From: JBCDGZ01 sp038750655
GTDB lineage: Bacteria; Bacteroidota; Bacteroidia; Chitinophagales; Saprospiraceae
Direction: 5' to 3'
DNA length: 64,000 nucleotides
Assembly: GCA_038750655.1 (NCBI GenBank)
Contig: JBCDGZ010000002.1
Span: 62,001-126,000 of the forward strand
Under the pieces are notes generated by a model, which searched no databases, was not told the DNA's origin, and was given only the letters and a program-made list of their open reading frames with translations. The translations under genes were made by a program, and so were the position numbers. Below are positions 25,779 through 35,265 of the stretch, piece by piece. Each line of letters opens with the position of its first letter. Positions within the stretch are counted from its first letter, which is position 1.

Positions 25779-26993
25779 TTATTCTTCCCGCATCAAGGCC
25801 GGGATGCGTGCAGCGCGTAAGGCCGGAGGCCAGGAAGCGATCAGGCCAATACCAACAACAGTCAGTGCAACGACGATAAAGTCGGGCAAGCGCATACTAA
25901 TGGGATAGGCATTGACGACAAAGCCCGCTGGGATAGGAACGATGCCGAAGGCTTTTTGGACAATGAAAAATAAGATGGCCAGGGCGAAGCCCGAAAAGAG
26001 ACCCAATAAACAAAGCAATAAGCCCTCATTGAGGAAAATATTGCGAATCTGGCGGTTATTGGCCCCCATCGACTTAAGGATGGAGATGTCCTGTCTCTTA
26101 TCCAGTACAATCATCCACAGGGAGCCGATCATATTGAAAGCGACCAGCACCAGGGTAAGACTGAGGATCGCGAAACTCATCCATTTTTCAATATTCATCA
26201 GCTTCAGAAAAGCTTCATCCTGTTGATAGCGGTCTTTGACGATAAAATCATCGCCCATGATTTGCCGGATTTGTTCGACGGTAGCTGCAGAATTGGCCGC
26301 AGGGTTGAGGCGCAGCTCCAGGTTGCTCACTTGATCTCGGTAGCCCATCAGCTCCTGCGCGAACTTTAGGGAACTCAGGATATATTGGTTGTCAAAATCC
26401 TGTTGGATGACGAAGGTGCCGGTGGGATAGGCCAGCCGCTTGCGAAAGGGATTGCCAAAGTTACTGGACTTGCGCTTGGCCATGTAGACGCTAAGGCTAT
26501 TGACAAATTCATCGATATTGACGGCCAGCTTATTGCGCATTCCAACACCGAGAATCAGCAACTCCTGGTCGCCACGGCGCAGCTGGTAGGAGCCTTCGCG
26601 AATAGTCGAATCAATTCCGGTGACCTTGCTAAAATTTTCGTCTACGCCCTTGAGGATACCGAAGTCTTTGCTGTTTTTGTATTCGAAAAATGCTACCTCC
26701 TCCAAAGTCTGGGAGACGTAATCCACCCCGTCCAAGTTGCGCAGCTGGGCCAGCTGAGTAGAATCCGGACTGAATGTCTTGCCCTTGAGTGGGCTGATCT
26801 TGACATCGGGATTGAAGGAGCTGAAGAGCCCCGTAATCAAATCTTCAAAGCCATTAAAGACCGAGAGTACTAAAATCAGAGCAGCCGTACCGACCGAAAT
26901 GCCGAAGACAGAAATCCCCGAGATGATATTGATCGCATTGGTAGATTTGCGGGCAAAGAGGTATCGGCGAGCTATTTTCAGCGGTAAATTCAT
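25779..26993 (-). CDS. LolC/LolE-type ABC transporter permease (FtsX family)
   Basis: A 404-residue permease with an N-terminal cytoplasmic amphipathic start (MNLPLKIARRYLFARKSTNAINIISGISVFGISVGTAALILVLSVFNGFE), a large periplasmic MacB-like domain (about 45-270) and three C-terminal TM helices (about 275-400, ending with ASWPPALRAARIPALMREE). This matches the lipoprotein-release complex of the inner membrane, which extracts lipoproteins for transport to the outer membrane. The ATPase partner (LolD) is not in the window; single-permease Lol systems are known in some bacteria. Gene order gives no more evidence. Confidence 0.85.
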   Translation of the reverse strand: MNLPLKIARRYLFARKSTNAINIISGISVFGISVGTAALILVLSVFNGFEDLITGLFSSFNPDVKISPLKGKTFSPDSTQLAQLRNLDGVDYVSQTLEEVAFFEYKNSKDFGILKGVDENFSKVTGIDSTIREGSYQLRRGDQELLILGVGMRNKLAVNIDEFVNSLSVYMAKRKSSNFGNPFRKRLAYPTGTFVIQQDFDNQYILSSLKFAQELMGYRDQVSNLELRLNPAANSAATVEQIRQIMGDDFIVKDRYQQDEAFLKLMNIEKWMSFAILSLTLVLVAFNMIGSLWMIVLDKRQDISILKSMGANNRQIRNIFLNEGLLLCLLGLFSGFALAILFFIVQKAFGIVPIPAGFVVNAYPISMRLPDFIVVALTVVGIGLIASWPPALRAARIPALMREE

Positions 26994-27064
26994 GCACTGG
27001 GTTTACTACCACAATTATACGTACAATAATGGGAAATATTATTTTTCCACTCTCGCAAAATCAA

Positions 27065-30016
27065 TCAATATTGCATGGCCTCGTAAATGATGCTTTGCAT
27101 TTTTGGTCGGTAGTCTTCCTTACTCAATTTGAAATTCTTCATCGAAGGATAAGTACGGTTGGAGAGGAAGACGAAAATGATGTTGTTCTCCGGATCAGCC
27201 CAAACGCAGGTGCCCGTAAAGCCCAAATGCCCAAAGGTGCCTGCGGCCGCCTTGTCCGACAAATTGGCGTTGCGACTCGGACTCAGCTCCTTCATGTCAA
27301 AGCCAATCCCCCTCCGGGTATCGCTGGGATGACGAGTCGTGAAAGTCCGTACCGTCTCCGGCTGCAACAGCTGCTGCCCGCCGTAATATCCTCCATTCAG
27401 CAACAGCTGCATCAGAATAGCCAAATCATTGGCATTAGAGAACAACCCAGCGTGACCACTCACCCCGCCCAGCATGGCCGCCCCCATATCGTGTACATAC
27501 CCTTGCACACGCTGGCGACGAAAGTATTTATCCTCCTCCGTCGGCACAACTGAGCTGCGGCTGACCTTCTCGTGCGGATTAAAAGTCGCGGTCGACAGGC
27601 CCAGTGGCTGGTAGATATTTTGCTGTACATAATCCTGTAAAGGAAGGCCAGACACCTGTCCGACCATATCCCCGAGCAGGTAAAAGCCCAGGTCGCTGTA
27701 CTTGTAGTCGGTCGTGGGGCGCAGCTCCGAGCGATAAATCTGCTGCCAGATGGAGTCGGCGAAGTCATTGCGCATGAACAGCTTCTCGGTAACGGGAATT
27801 TCGAAGCCTTCTTTCTTCTTTTTGCTGTAAAACTTCCGCAAGGGCTGGGGGTTACGGCGGCTCTTGGATACCGTCTGCTCGAAGAAGGGAATCCAGGGGT
27901 GCAGCCCGGCCCGGTGGGCCATAATATCTTTGATCAGCAAGGGTTCTTTGTTGCTACCTTTTAGGGCGGGCAAGTATTCACTGAGGGGACGGTAAATGCT
28001 GATTTTGCTTTGCTCGTGCAGCTGCATTACGGATAGGGTCGCCGCCGCAATTTTGGTAATGGAGGCCAGGTCGAAGAGGTCGTCGGTTTGCATAGGTGTA
28101 CGGCGGCGGTAAGTATGGTGACCGTAGGCTTTGTTAAAAACGACTTTACCGTCTTTGGCCACCAGAACTACGCAGCCGGGGGTAGCTCTGGTGCTGATGG
28201 CTTGTTGAGCCAGCGCATCAATTTCGTTCAGTTTGTCGGAATTAAGGCCAACACTCTCCGGAAGGCCGTACTGGAGGCGGAAGGCCGGCGAGGTCGTCAC
28301 CCCATCGTTGAAGCGACTGCGCGGGGAAGCCGTTACCGGCAAGCGCCCCCGAATGCTGAAGGCACCGAAGAGGGCCTGGGCCGCTAAGTCCTGCGACATC
28401 TCATTTTCTTCGTACACCTCCAATACACAATCCAACTCATCGAAATACTTGAGGCTATAAGGATTCCCGAAAACGACGAGAATGACCTTGGTATTTTTCC
28501 GCAAGGCATCAATAAAGGCCAGCTGGTTTTTATCCAAGCCGAAATTCTTAGCGGCGCGGCTGTCCATATCGTGCAGCCCGACAATCACTAGGTCTTTAGC
28601 CGACAGCTGCCCGATGAGTTTCGTACTCTGCGCAGAGCCGAGCTGCTTGGGGGCCTGAAAATGCTCCATCGGAGCGTAGTGGTCCAGCGTATTTTGGAAC
28701 ACCGTACGGCCCTTGGCTCCCATACTGAGCGAAGCGATGCTTCGCCCCGGCAAATCGCTGATCGGCAGCAGCCCATCGCCGTTGCGCACCAGGGTGATCG
28801 CATTTTCGATGAGCTGGCGCTTGAGCACCTGAACGCTCGGCGCATTCAGCTCGGCACGGACATTGGCTTGAGCGATGGGCTCGAAGCTGCTTAGGCCAAG
28901 GTGGTACTTGGCCGCCAGCACTTTTTTGACCCGTACATTGAGATCAGCCATATTAAGACGGCCGTCGGCCAGATAGGCTTTGATGGTTTTGAAGGTCGCG
29001 GGGATGTCCTCGGGCAGGAGCAGAATATCATTGCCCGCCAGCAGTGCCTCCGCTTCCACCTGCCCCGGATCGTAGTGCTTGGTAACGCCCTTCATCCCCA
29101 GTCCATCAGTAAAAATCAAGCCCTTGTAGCCGATTTGCTCCTTCAGCAATTGGTCGACTGCTTTGGAGGAAAGGGTGGTGGGGCGATTGGCGCTGCTGTC
29201 AATCTCTGGGACTTGCAGGTGGGCGATCATCATGCTTTGGATGCCGTGCTCGGCCAAAACGCGGAAGGGGAACAACTCTACGCTGTCCAGCCGGGAGCGG
29301 TTGTGGGTAATCACGGGCAAATCGTAGTGAGAGTCGACATCGGTATCACCGTGCCCCGGAAAGTGCTTGGCACAAGCCATCACCTGCCCATCCTGCATGC
29401 CTTGCATGTACATATAGCTTTTGGCCGCTACATTATAGCGGTCTTCGCCAAAGGAGCGGGTGTTGATCACTGGATTCTCGGGATTGTTGTTGACATCGGC
29501 GACTGGAGCAAAGTTGATCTGCACCCCTACGCGCCGACACTGCCGCGCTACCTCGCGGCCCATTTCGTAGATCAGGTGATTGTCCTGTATGGCTCCCAGC
29601 ATCAGCTGGCGGGGGAAGCTCACCGTGCTGGCCTTCATCCGCATCCCCAGCCCCCACTCGGCATCCATAGCTACCATCATCGGAATTTTAGCCATCTGCT
29701 GATAGCGGTTGAGCAGTTCAATCTGTTTTTCTGGTGTTCCCTGGAAAAAGCAAAGTCCTCCTACCTGATAGTCTTTGATGAGCTTTTCGACCTGAGCGAT
29801 GTGCTCAGGCCCTTTGTCCGAATGAGCACGAATCATAATGAGCTGCGCCAGGCGCTCCTCGTCCGTCATGGTTTCGAAGATCGCATTGACCCAGGCTTTC
29901 TCAGCAGCATCGTCAATAGTATCGGGCCCTTTGGCACTACAGGTGATCAGGGCGATAAAGAACAAGGTGAATACTTTATTTTTCAAGGGTGTAAGGTTGT
30001 TTAATTTGTTAATCAC
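27065..30016 (-). CDS. GH3 beta-N-acetylglucosaminidase-like / serine beta-lactamase-like fusion
   Basis: A 983-residue exported two-enzyme fusion with a GTG start and a probable lipobox LITCSAK. Residues about 40-375 are GH3, NagZ-like: KHFPGHGDTDVDSH at 217-230 supplies the His/Asp acid-base dyad, and IFTDGL carries nucleophile Asp304. A GH3 C-terminal domain follows (about 400-570). Residues about 590-980 are a class-C beta-lactamase/PBP4B-like domain with S652xxK655 (SITK), Y773-S-D in place of the usual YxN, and HLGFTG as the third motif. Together these point to peptidoglycan turnover (amino sugar cleavage plus peptide or ester hydrolysis). It begins 10 bp after the TPR membrane gene and is co-transcribed with it. 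Confidence 0.9.
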   Translation of the reverse strand: MINKLNNLTPLKNKVFTLFFIALITCSAKGPDTIDDAAEKAWVNAIFETMTDEERLAQLIMIRAHSDKGPEHIAQVEKLIKDYQVGGLCFFQGTPEKQIELLNRYQQMAKIPMMVAMDAEWGLGMRMKASTVSFPRQLMLGAIQDNHLIYEMGREVARQCRRVGVQINFAPVADVNNNPENPVINTRSFGEDRYNVAAKSYMYMQGMQDGQVMACAKHFPGHGDTDVDSHYDLPVITHNRSRLDSVELFPFRVLAEHGIQSMMIAHLQVPEIDSSANRPTTLSSKAVDQLLKEQIGYKGLIFTDGLGMKGVTKHYDPGQVEAEALLAGNDILLLPEDIPATFKTIKAYLADGRLNMADLNVRVKKVLAAKYHLGLSSFEPIAQANVRAELNAPSVQVLKRQLIENAITLVRNGDGLLPISDLPGRSIASLSMGAKGRTVFQNTLDHYAPMEHFQAPKQLGSAQSTKLIGQLSAKDLVIVGLHDMDSRAAKNFGLDKNQLAFIDALRKNTKVILVVFGNPYSLKYFDELDCVLEVYEENEMSQDLAAQALFGAFSIRGRLPVTASPRSRFNDGVTTSPAFRLQYGLPESVGLNSDKLNEIDALAQQAISTRATPGCVVLVAKDGKVVFNKAYGHHTYRRRTPMQTDDLFDLASITKIAAATLSVMQLHEQSKISIYRPLSEYLPALKGSNKEPLLIKDIMAHRAGLHPWIPFFEQTVSKSRRNPQPLRKFYSKKKKEGFEIPVTEKLFMRNDFADSIWQQIYRSELRPTTDYKYSDLGFYLLGDMVGQVSGLPLQDYVQQNIYQPLGLSTATFNPHEKVSRSSVVPTEEDKYFRRQRVQGYVHDMGAAMLGGVSGHAGLFSNANDLAILMQLLLNGGYYGGQQLLQPETVRTFTTRHPSDTRRGIGFDMKELSPSRNANLSDKAAAGTFGHLGFTGTCVWADPENNIIFVFLSNRTYPSMKNFKLSKEDYRPKMQSIIYEAMQY

Positions 30017-30026
30017 TTAGGTATAA

Positions 30027-32096
30027 CTACTTACGTTGCCCCACATTGGGGTCAATCTGTCGGGCTTTTTGCAGGTATTCGAGGACTTTAGCATCATCGC
30101 CACCGTATCGCCAGGCATTACTGAGGTTCATCCAGGCATCGGCATGATTCGGGCGCGTGTTCGCTGCTTTTTCAAAAAACGAAATTGCTCTAGAATGATT
30201 GCCCTGCATGCCGTTAGCAACGCCTAGGAGGCGCAGCGTCTCGTAATCATTAGGACGAAATTCATAAGCCTTTTCGAGGTAGCGCAGCGCCTTTTCCATA
30301 TCGCCCTTCTTTTCTCCAAAATAGCGGCCAGCATCCCGATAGGTAATCCCCAGGTTGTTGGTGCCATTGGGATCATTAGGATTGAGGGCAAGTACGGCGC
30401 TGAAATAACGAATAGATTCTTCGTATTCTTTTAAATAATTATGGCAATTGCCGAGTTGTAAGTAGGAATTTTTGAAAGTCGGATGAATTTTCAGGGCAGA
30501 TTTCAGATAGCTAACGGCCTCTTTCAACAAAGCTTCCCGCTCCTTGTCATCTTTCACTTTCAGCGCCTTGGCCGTGAGTTCTCCTCCAACAGCATTGAGC
30601 AACTTAGCACTATTCCTCGAAGTCTGTACATCTGTGGTAAAAAGCGTATAGTTACTTTTCCAAACGGTATTGCGGCTGATGGTTTTTCCTCCCAACAAAA
30701 TCACTGCCGCCGCTCCGGCAATCAGCATCGACTGAAACGCAGTTGCGGGCAATCTGTCTTTATCCGGGTTTTGCATCCGAATCAAGCGTCCCGCCAAAAG
30801 GGCGATAGCCAGGCAAAAGCCCACAGAGGGCATAAACAGAAAGCGCTCTGACATATTGGTGCCGACCGGAAAAACAATATTGGAAACGATGGACAGCGTA
30901 GCCAGAAAAAACAGGATGCTGAAGCTGAGCAAGTCTTTTTTCAAAAAACCAATTACCGCCACGATGATCATTCCAAGGTAAAGGGCTGCACTGAGCAGCA
31001 CCTGCCAATCGCCCCAGCTCATGATATTCACATGGCGCGGATAATAATCATGGGTAAGAGGGTGGGGGAAAAATAGCAGCTGGACGTATTTACCCAGTGT
31101 GTATGTAATCGTAGCCATTTTTTCTCCAAAACTAAACGCGACCCATTGCTTCGCCTCTAATTTGAGAAAGGGATTGTTCATCAATTCCATCGACGGCTCA
31201 CCCAAGGACCAGCCGAGTACGGCCCCGCGAATGGCCAGAAAGAGCGCGGCGGCGGCGACAAAAGGAATGGTCTGACGAGCAATTCGCTCTACGTTGGAGT
31301 CAGTGAAAAAATAGAAGGTCAGCGGGACGATGGCGAGGAAGGTGATGGCGTTTTCCTTTGCCATTAGGGCCAGAAAGAAGAGCAGGGCCGCGAGGAGGTG
31401 GTAGCCGAATTGCTTCTGCGCCCAAGCCTGCCAGGAAAAATAAAGGGCGCCCAGGCTACCCAGCAGGGTAATGATCTCATCGCGCCCCTTGATATTGGCC
31501 ACCGCCTCGGTATGAATGGGATGGGCGATAAAAAGCAGGGCGGTGAGCAAGGCAATGAAGCGGCTCATATTGGTGTCGAATCGCGTTTTCAACAATTCCA
31601 CCAACAGCAAGTAGAGGACCATACCGCATAAGCAGAAAAAGGCAATATTGCCAAAATGCCCCATCATGGTGCTGCCTTTATAAATCAGATTGCCGTCTTG
31701 GTCTTTTTTGATTTGACCCTGTTCATCACGCTCGGGACGAGCAAAAAGCTGCCATTCCAGAGCAAACATCACGGGCGTCAGCGGACGGTAGCGGCCGCCG
31801 GATACCAGTTTGTCCTTTCCCTCTACCTTAAAAAAGCCTTTGAAAGTATCGTACTTGAGCAAGCCCGGAATCCCTTTGATGCCTTGGGTAGTGTACATAT
31901 TATCGTAGATGACAATCGCATCATCCTGGGTATATCCATGCTTGAGCGTATTGCCGTACAACGCAAAGCCCAGTACAACGATGAGTACGTAATGCAGTAG
32001 GGTATTTTGCAAAAAAGAAGCCCCTGTGGAGACTAGGTCTGGGCTAGATATACTCTGCGAACGGTCTTTTTTTCTGCTTTTCTTCGATTTGGCCAT
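30027..32096 (-). CDS. TMTC-like multispanning protein with C-terminal TPR
   Basis: A 689-residue membrane protein. A basic N terminus (AKSKKSRKKDRS) precedes a first TM helix, then GYTQDDAIVIYDN, whose paired aspartates match the catalytic position of GT-C glycosyltransferases. About ten further TM helices reach residue 470, with PIHTEAVANIKGRDEI and FPVGTNMSERFLFMPSVGFCLAIA typical of TMTC/DUF1736 proteins. TPR repeats follow (about 530-685). Eukaryotic relatives are protein O-mannosyltransferases, so a lipid-linked sugar transferase role is plausible but unproven. The gene lies directly upstream of the GH3 fusion. Confidence 0.82.
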   Translation of the reverse strand: MAKSKKSRKKDRSQSISSPDLVSTGASFLQNTLLHYVLIVVLGFALYGNTLKHGYTQDDAIVIYDNMYTTQGIKGIPGLLKYDTFKGFFKVEGKDKLVSGGRYRPLTPVMFALEWQLFARPERDEQGQIKKDQDGNLIYKGSTMMGHFGNIAFFCLCGMVLYLLLVELLKTRFDTNMSRFIALLTALLFIAHPIHTEAVANIKGRDEIITLLGSLGALYFSWQAWAQKQFGYHLLAALLFFLALMAKENAITFLAIVPLTFYFFTDSNVERIARQTIPFVAAAALFLAIRGAVLGWSLGEPSMELMNNPFLKLEAKQWVAFSFGEKMATITYTLGKYVQLLFFPHPLTHDYYPRHVNIMSWGDWQVLLSAALYLGMIIVAVIGFLKKDLLSFSILFFLATLSIVSNIVFPVGTNMSERFLFMPSVGFCLAIALLAGRLIRMQNPDKDRLPATAFQSMLIAGAAAVILLGGKTISRNTVWKSNYTLFTTDVQTSRNSAKLLNAVGGELTAKALKVKDDKEREALLKEAVSYLKSALKIHPTFKNSYLQLGNCHNYLKEYEESIRYFSAVLALNPNDPNGTNNLGITYRDAGRYFGEKKGDMEKALRYLEKAYEFRPNDYETLRLLGVANGMQGNHSRAISFFEKAANTRPNHADAWMNLSNAWRYGGDDAKVLEYLQKARQIDPNVGQRK

Positions 32097-32218
32097 TGTG
32101 TTGTAATCTGGTACTCTGCTGATACGTAAGTCCCAAATTATTGTTTTTTTCAGGAATGGCGAAAATTTAAATCATCAAATAGAAGATTACGCTTTCGCGG
32201 CACGGAAGAAAAGATATT

Positions 32219-33262
32219 TTACAACTGCTGCTCTTTGCGATGAGCCTTATAGCGCCCTTTACCAAACTTGGTCCCATTGAATTCCTCCGTCTTGCGGCGC
32301 TCCATCCGCTCGGCCTCCGGCAGCCGATTAAAGTCCTTGCACTTATCCGAACAACAGCCTTCGTACTGCTCTGCACACGATGGACACTGAATAAACAGGA
32401 TATGACAGGCATCATTCGCACAGTTGGTATGAGTATCGCAAAGCTCCCCGCATTGGTGACAACGCGCAATCACCTCATCGCTGATCCGCTCGCCCATGCG
32501 ATCGTCAAAGACAAAGTTCTTCCCCTTAAATTTATTGGGCAAGCCCTGCTGCTCTACCTGACGGCTATACTCAATGATTCCCCCATCCAACTGAAAGACC
32601 TTCTCAAAGCCCTTGTGCTTGTAGTAGGCGCTGGCCTTCTCGCAGCGGATACCGCCCGTACAGTACATGACAATATTTTTATCCTTATCCTCTTTGAGCA
32701 TATCCTCGACCAGCGGGAGGGCTTCGCGGAAAGTCTCCACATCCGGGCAAACGGCGTTCTCGAAGTGGCCCACCTCCGACTCGTAGTGATTCCGCATATC
32801 GACGATGATGGTATTCGGGTCGTCGGCCAGCTCATTAAAAGCCTCGGCCGTGAGATGCTGCCCCCGCTTGGTAACATCAAAGGAAGAATCGTCCAGCCCA
32901 TCTGCAACAATCTTGTGACGGACTTTGATTTTGAGTTTGTAGAAAGACTTAGAATCGTCCTCAACAGCAATGTTGAGGCGAATATTTTTGAGAAAATCGA
33001 CGCTATAAAGCTTAGCTTTAAAAGCTTCCAATAAATCAGTAGGCACCGAAATTTGCCCATTCACGCCTTCGGCCGCCACATAAATCCGACCAAAAACCCG
33101 CAGCTCATCAAGCATCAAGTACAGCTCATCCCGGAACCGATTAGGGTCCTCAATATGGGCATATTGGTAGAAAGAGAGCGTCGTTCTTGCCTCCTTACTT
33201 TCTGCCAACTGCTGTTTCAGCACCTCTCTATCGATCTTGTTGTATAATTTCTTCTTGCTCAT
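32219..33262 (-). CDS. trhO: tRNA uridine(34) hydroxylase TrhO (rhodanese-like)
   Basis: Forms 5-hydroxyuridine at tRNA position 34 using O2. Order: N-terminal acylphosphatase-like domain (YVAAEGVNGQISV), rhodanese domain (about 130-230) with active-site loop YCTGGIRCEKA (Cys201), FQLDGGIIEY, and a Cys-rich C-terminal tail (CHQCGELCDTHTNC, CPSCAEQYEGCCSDKC). The chosen ATG at 33262 begins MSKKKLYNKID; the longer reading from 33310 adds 16 residues with no homology and would include a leader hairpin. A candidate -7 box lies about 80 bp upstream. Confidence 0.93.
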   Translation of the reverse strand: MSKKKLYNKIDREVLKQQLAESKEARTTLSFYQYAHIEDPNRFRDELYLMLDELRVFGRIYVAAEGVNGQISVPTDLLEAFKAKLYSVDFLKNIRLNIAVEDDSKSFYKLKIKVRHKIVADGLDDSSFDVTKRGQHLTAEAFNELADDPNTIIVDMRNHYESEVGHFENAVCPDVETFREALPLVEDMLKEDKDKNIVMYCTGGIRCEKASAYYKHKGFEKVFQLDGGIIEYSRQVEQQGLPNKFKGKNFVFDDRMGERISDEVIARCHQCGELCDTHTNCANDACHILFIQCPSCAEQYEGCCSDKCKDFNRLPEAERMERRKTEEFNGTKFGKGRYKAHRKEQQL

Positions 33263-33280
33263 TGTTCTGATTATTTCCCC

Positions 33281-33314
33281 CAAGTTGCCATGAACGAGCA
33301 TTAAGTGCAACTTG
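33281..33314 (-). promoter_or_regulatory. Leader inverted repeat upstream of trhO
   Basis: Perfect 8-bp arms CAAGTTGC (33281-33288) and GCAACTTG (33307-33314) lie between the candidate promoter and the trhO ATG, so they would sit in the 5' leader. It may be an RNA hairpin or an operator. Only one copy is seen. Confidence 0.3.
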
Positions 33315-33339
33315 AATTATTCACTAGGCATTTGAAGCG

Positions 33340-33347
33340 CAAAATTA
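33340..33347 (-). promoter_or_regulatory. Candidate -7 box for trhO (TAATTTTG)
   Basis: Minus-strand TAATTTTG matches TAnnTTTG. It predicts a leader of roughly 70 nt that contains the inverted repeat at 33281-33314. No convincing -33 box was found. Confidence 0.35.
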
Positions 33348-33364
33348 CAAAAATCTACACAAAC

Positions 33365-35137
33365 TTACTGCCTCAGCAATCGCCCGCTCCACTGTTGCGC
33401 TCCGATTTGTAGACGATAAAAATAAAGGCCGGCGGGGTAGGCCTTCAGAGAAAGCGATAGTGGCGCTTGCCCATTGAAGGGCTGCTGTAGCACTTGGAGG
33501 CGCTTTCCCGTCGCATCGAATAACTCTAGCCATGCTGATGAAGTAGTCGAAGGTAGGTCAAAATAGACTTGATCTCGGGTAGGATTGGGGTAAATTGGCC
33601 AGGGATTAGCCGACGGGACCTCGGTGGTTGACGTAATCAGATTGAGGGCTTCTTCAACGGCGGCCAGGGCATCCAAGCTGCCGAAACCGTAGGTGTTGTT
33701 CGGAATGGCCGTTAGGTCGCCGCAGTCTTCAGGCTGGTGCTGGATGGATACGGTTTGCTCCAAAATATCTTCCAACAGTTCTACCTGTCCGGCCAGATCA
33801 GGGTTGGCGGAAATCATCAGGGCGACGGTACCTGCTACGAAGGGGGCCGACCCGCTGGTCCCGGTGCCTTCCATGTAGCCCCCACCATTCTGTGAGGAAC
33901 GAATATTTCGCCCGGGTGCCATGACATTGGGCTTGATCCGACCGCTCCCATCCACCGTCACCGGCCCCCGGCTACTAAAGTTGCTAACCGAATCATTGGG
34001 TTCAATACTGCCCACGGCAAAGCTATTTTCAAAAATCGAAGGCGGCTTGTTGATGCTCGAACACCCTTCCCGACCGTCATTACCAGCAGCAACAACTACA
34101 AAGACCCCCGCACTACGAAGGTTATTAATCGCCTGCTCAATCATCCCCCAATTGCTGGGATTGCAGCCTTCTACCTCCGGACAGACCCAAGAATTATTGA
34201 TCACATGAGGTGCCTTGGTCGGATCAGGGTTTTCTCCATTCAAATCGGTAGGTGCTAAAAACCACTCCAGACATTCTAAGTAACTGAAAGGCGAGCCCCA
34301 GCCATTTTCCATATTTCGACAGCCAATCCATTGGGCATCCGGGGCTACCCCTACCTGATTATCCCCATCACTACCGACCATAATTCCCATCGTCCAAGTG
34401 CCGTGCCCCTGGTCATCGCAAGGCACATCAACGTCGAGGCCACAGCTGTTGTTACTAGGATCATCGTTGGGGTATTCATTCAAAGGATTCAGCTCGCGGA
34501 TGGCATCGTGCCAGTTGTAGTTGTGGTCTGCACTGGTGCCGTTCCAGCCTCGGTAGCGGGATTGCAAGGCCGGATGCATCCAATCATAGCCTGTATCCTC
34601 CCCCCCTACGACCACGCCTGCTCCTCGGTAGCCCAAGGCCCAGACCTCATGGGCGCGCACGCGCTCCACGCCCCATTCCAAGTTCCGAGGGCCGCGCTGG
34701 CCAACCGGCTGCGAAGCCTCCAAGCGCGACACCCGAATGGCCCCGTTGTCCACAATTCGAGCCACGTCCTCCCGCTTGGCCAATTGCTCCAACAGGGATA
34801 AATCCCCCCTTAGCTGTAAGGCATTCACAATGTACAGGCGACGAAAAGCAATCTCTTCTCGCTCTAACCATTGCATCAGGCCCCGCTGCGAGGTCTCCGC
34901 CGCTTCGCGAAGTTGCTCAAACACCTCCCAGGCCTTCTCCTCTTTACTGAGCTGATTCGACGTTTGGGGCTGAAGCTGCTCGTTCAGTAAGACTAGCATG
35001 TCTAAGCCTTTCTGAGAACGACTTTCTTCCAGCAATCGAGGATCCACTTTTCGCTGCCACTGCTGATTGGCCGGGGTTTGCCAGCTGAAGAGGAGAAGGG
35101 GGAGCAGGAAGAGGAGACTGTAATTCAGGTATCGCAT
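33365..35137 (-). CDS. T9SS-exported subtilisin-like serine protease (S8)
   Basis: Exported protease. Signal peptide MRYLNYSLLFLLPLLLFSW, an inhibitor-I9-like propeptide (about 30-130), and an S8 catalytic domain with GGEDTGYDWMHP (Asp181), GHGTWTMG (His245), the oxyanion asparagine region VVVAAGNDG, and GTGTSGSAPF (Ser428). The final 85 residues are a T9SS type A sorting domain (YPNPTRDQVYFDL to LYFYRLQIGAQQWSGRLLRQ). The ATG at 35137 is chosen because it starts directly at the signal peptide; one at 35161 adds eight polar residues. Extracellular protein degradation is its likely job. Confidence 0.93.
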   Translation of the reverse strand: MRYLNYSLLFLLPLLLFSWQTPANQQWQRKVDPRLLEESRSQKGLDMLVLLNEQLQPQTSNQLSKEEKAWEVFEQLREAAETSQRGLMQWLEREEIAFRRLYIVNALQLRGDLSLLEQLAKREDVARIVDNGAIRVSRLEASQPVGQRGPRNLEWGVERVRAHEVWALGYRGAGVVVGGEDTGYDWMHPALQSRYRGWNGTSADHNYNWHDAIRELNPLNEYPNDDPSNNSCGLDVDVPCDDQGHGTWTMGIMVGSDGDNQVGVAPDAQWIGCRNMENGWGSPFSYLECLEWFLAPTDLNGENPDPTKAPHVINNSWVCPEVEGCNPSNWGMIEQAINNLRSAGVFVVVAAGNDGREGCSSINKPPSIFENSFAVGSIEPNDSVSNFSSRGPVTVDGSGRIKPNVMAPGRNIRSSQNGGGYMEGTGTSGSAPFVAGTVALMISANPDLAGQVELLEDILEQTVSIQHQPEDCGDLTAIPNNTYGFGSLDALAAVEEALNLITSTTEVPSANPWPIYPNPTRDQVYFDLPSTTSSAWLELFDATGKRLQVLQQPFNGQAPLSLSLKAYPAGLYFYRLQIGAQQWSGRLLRQ

Positions 35138-35265
35138 ATTCTTCGTTTTAAGGGTTGGCACCTACAGTACCAAGGGTTGACTTAAAAGGCGTTCTGACTG
35201 AGACTAAAATACGAAGAAATATACCCCGATGTTCCTCTCGCCCCTCTGGAATGCTCCATTTGTCA

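Noticed and set aside
28901..30004. Long plus-strand frame of 367 codons inside the GH3 gene
   Set aside because: It is antisense to a clear GH3 domain with conserved catalytic motifs and has no recognisable domain of its own.
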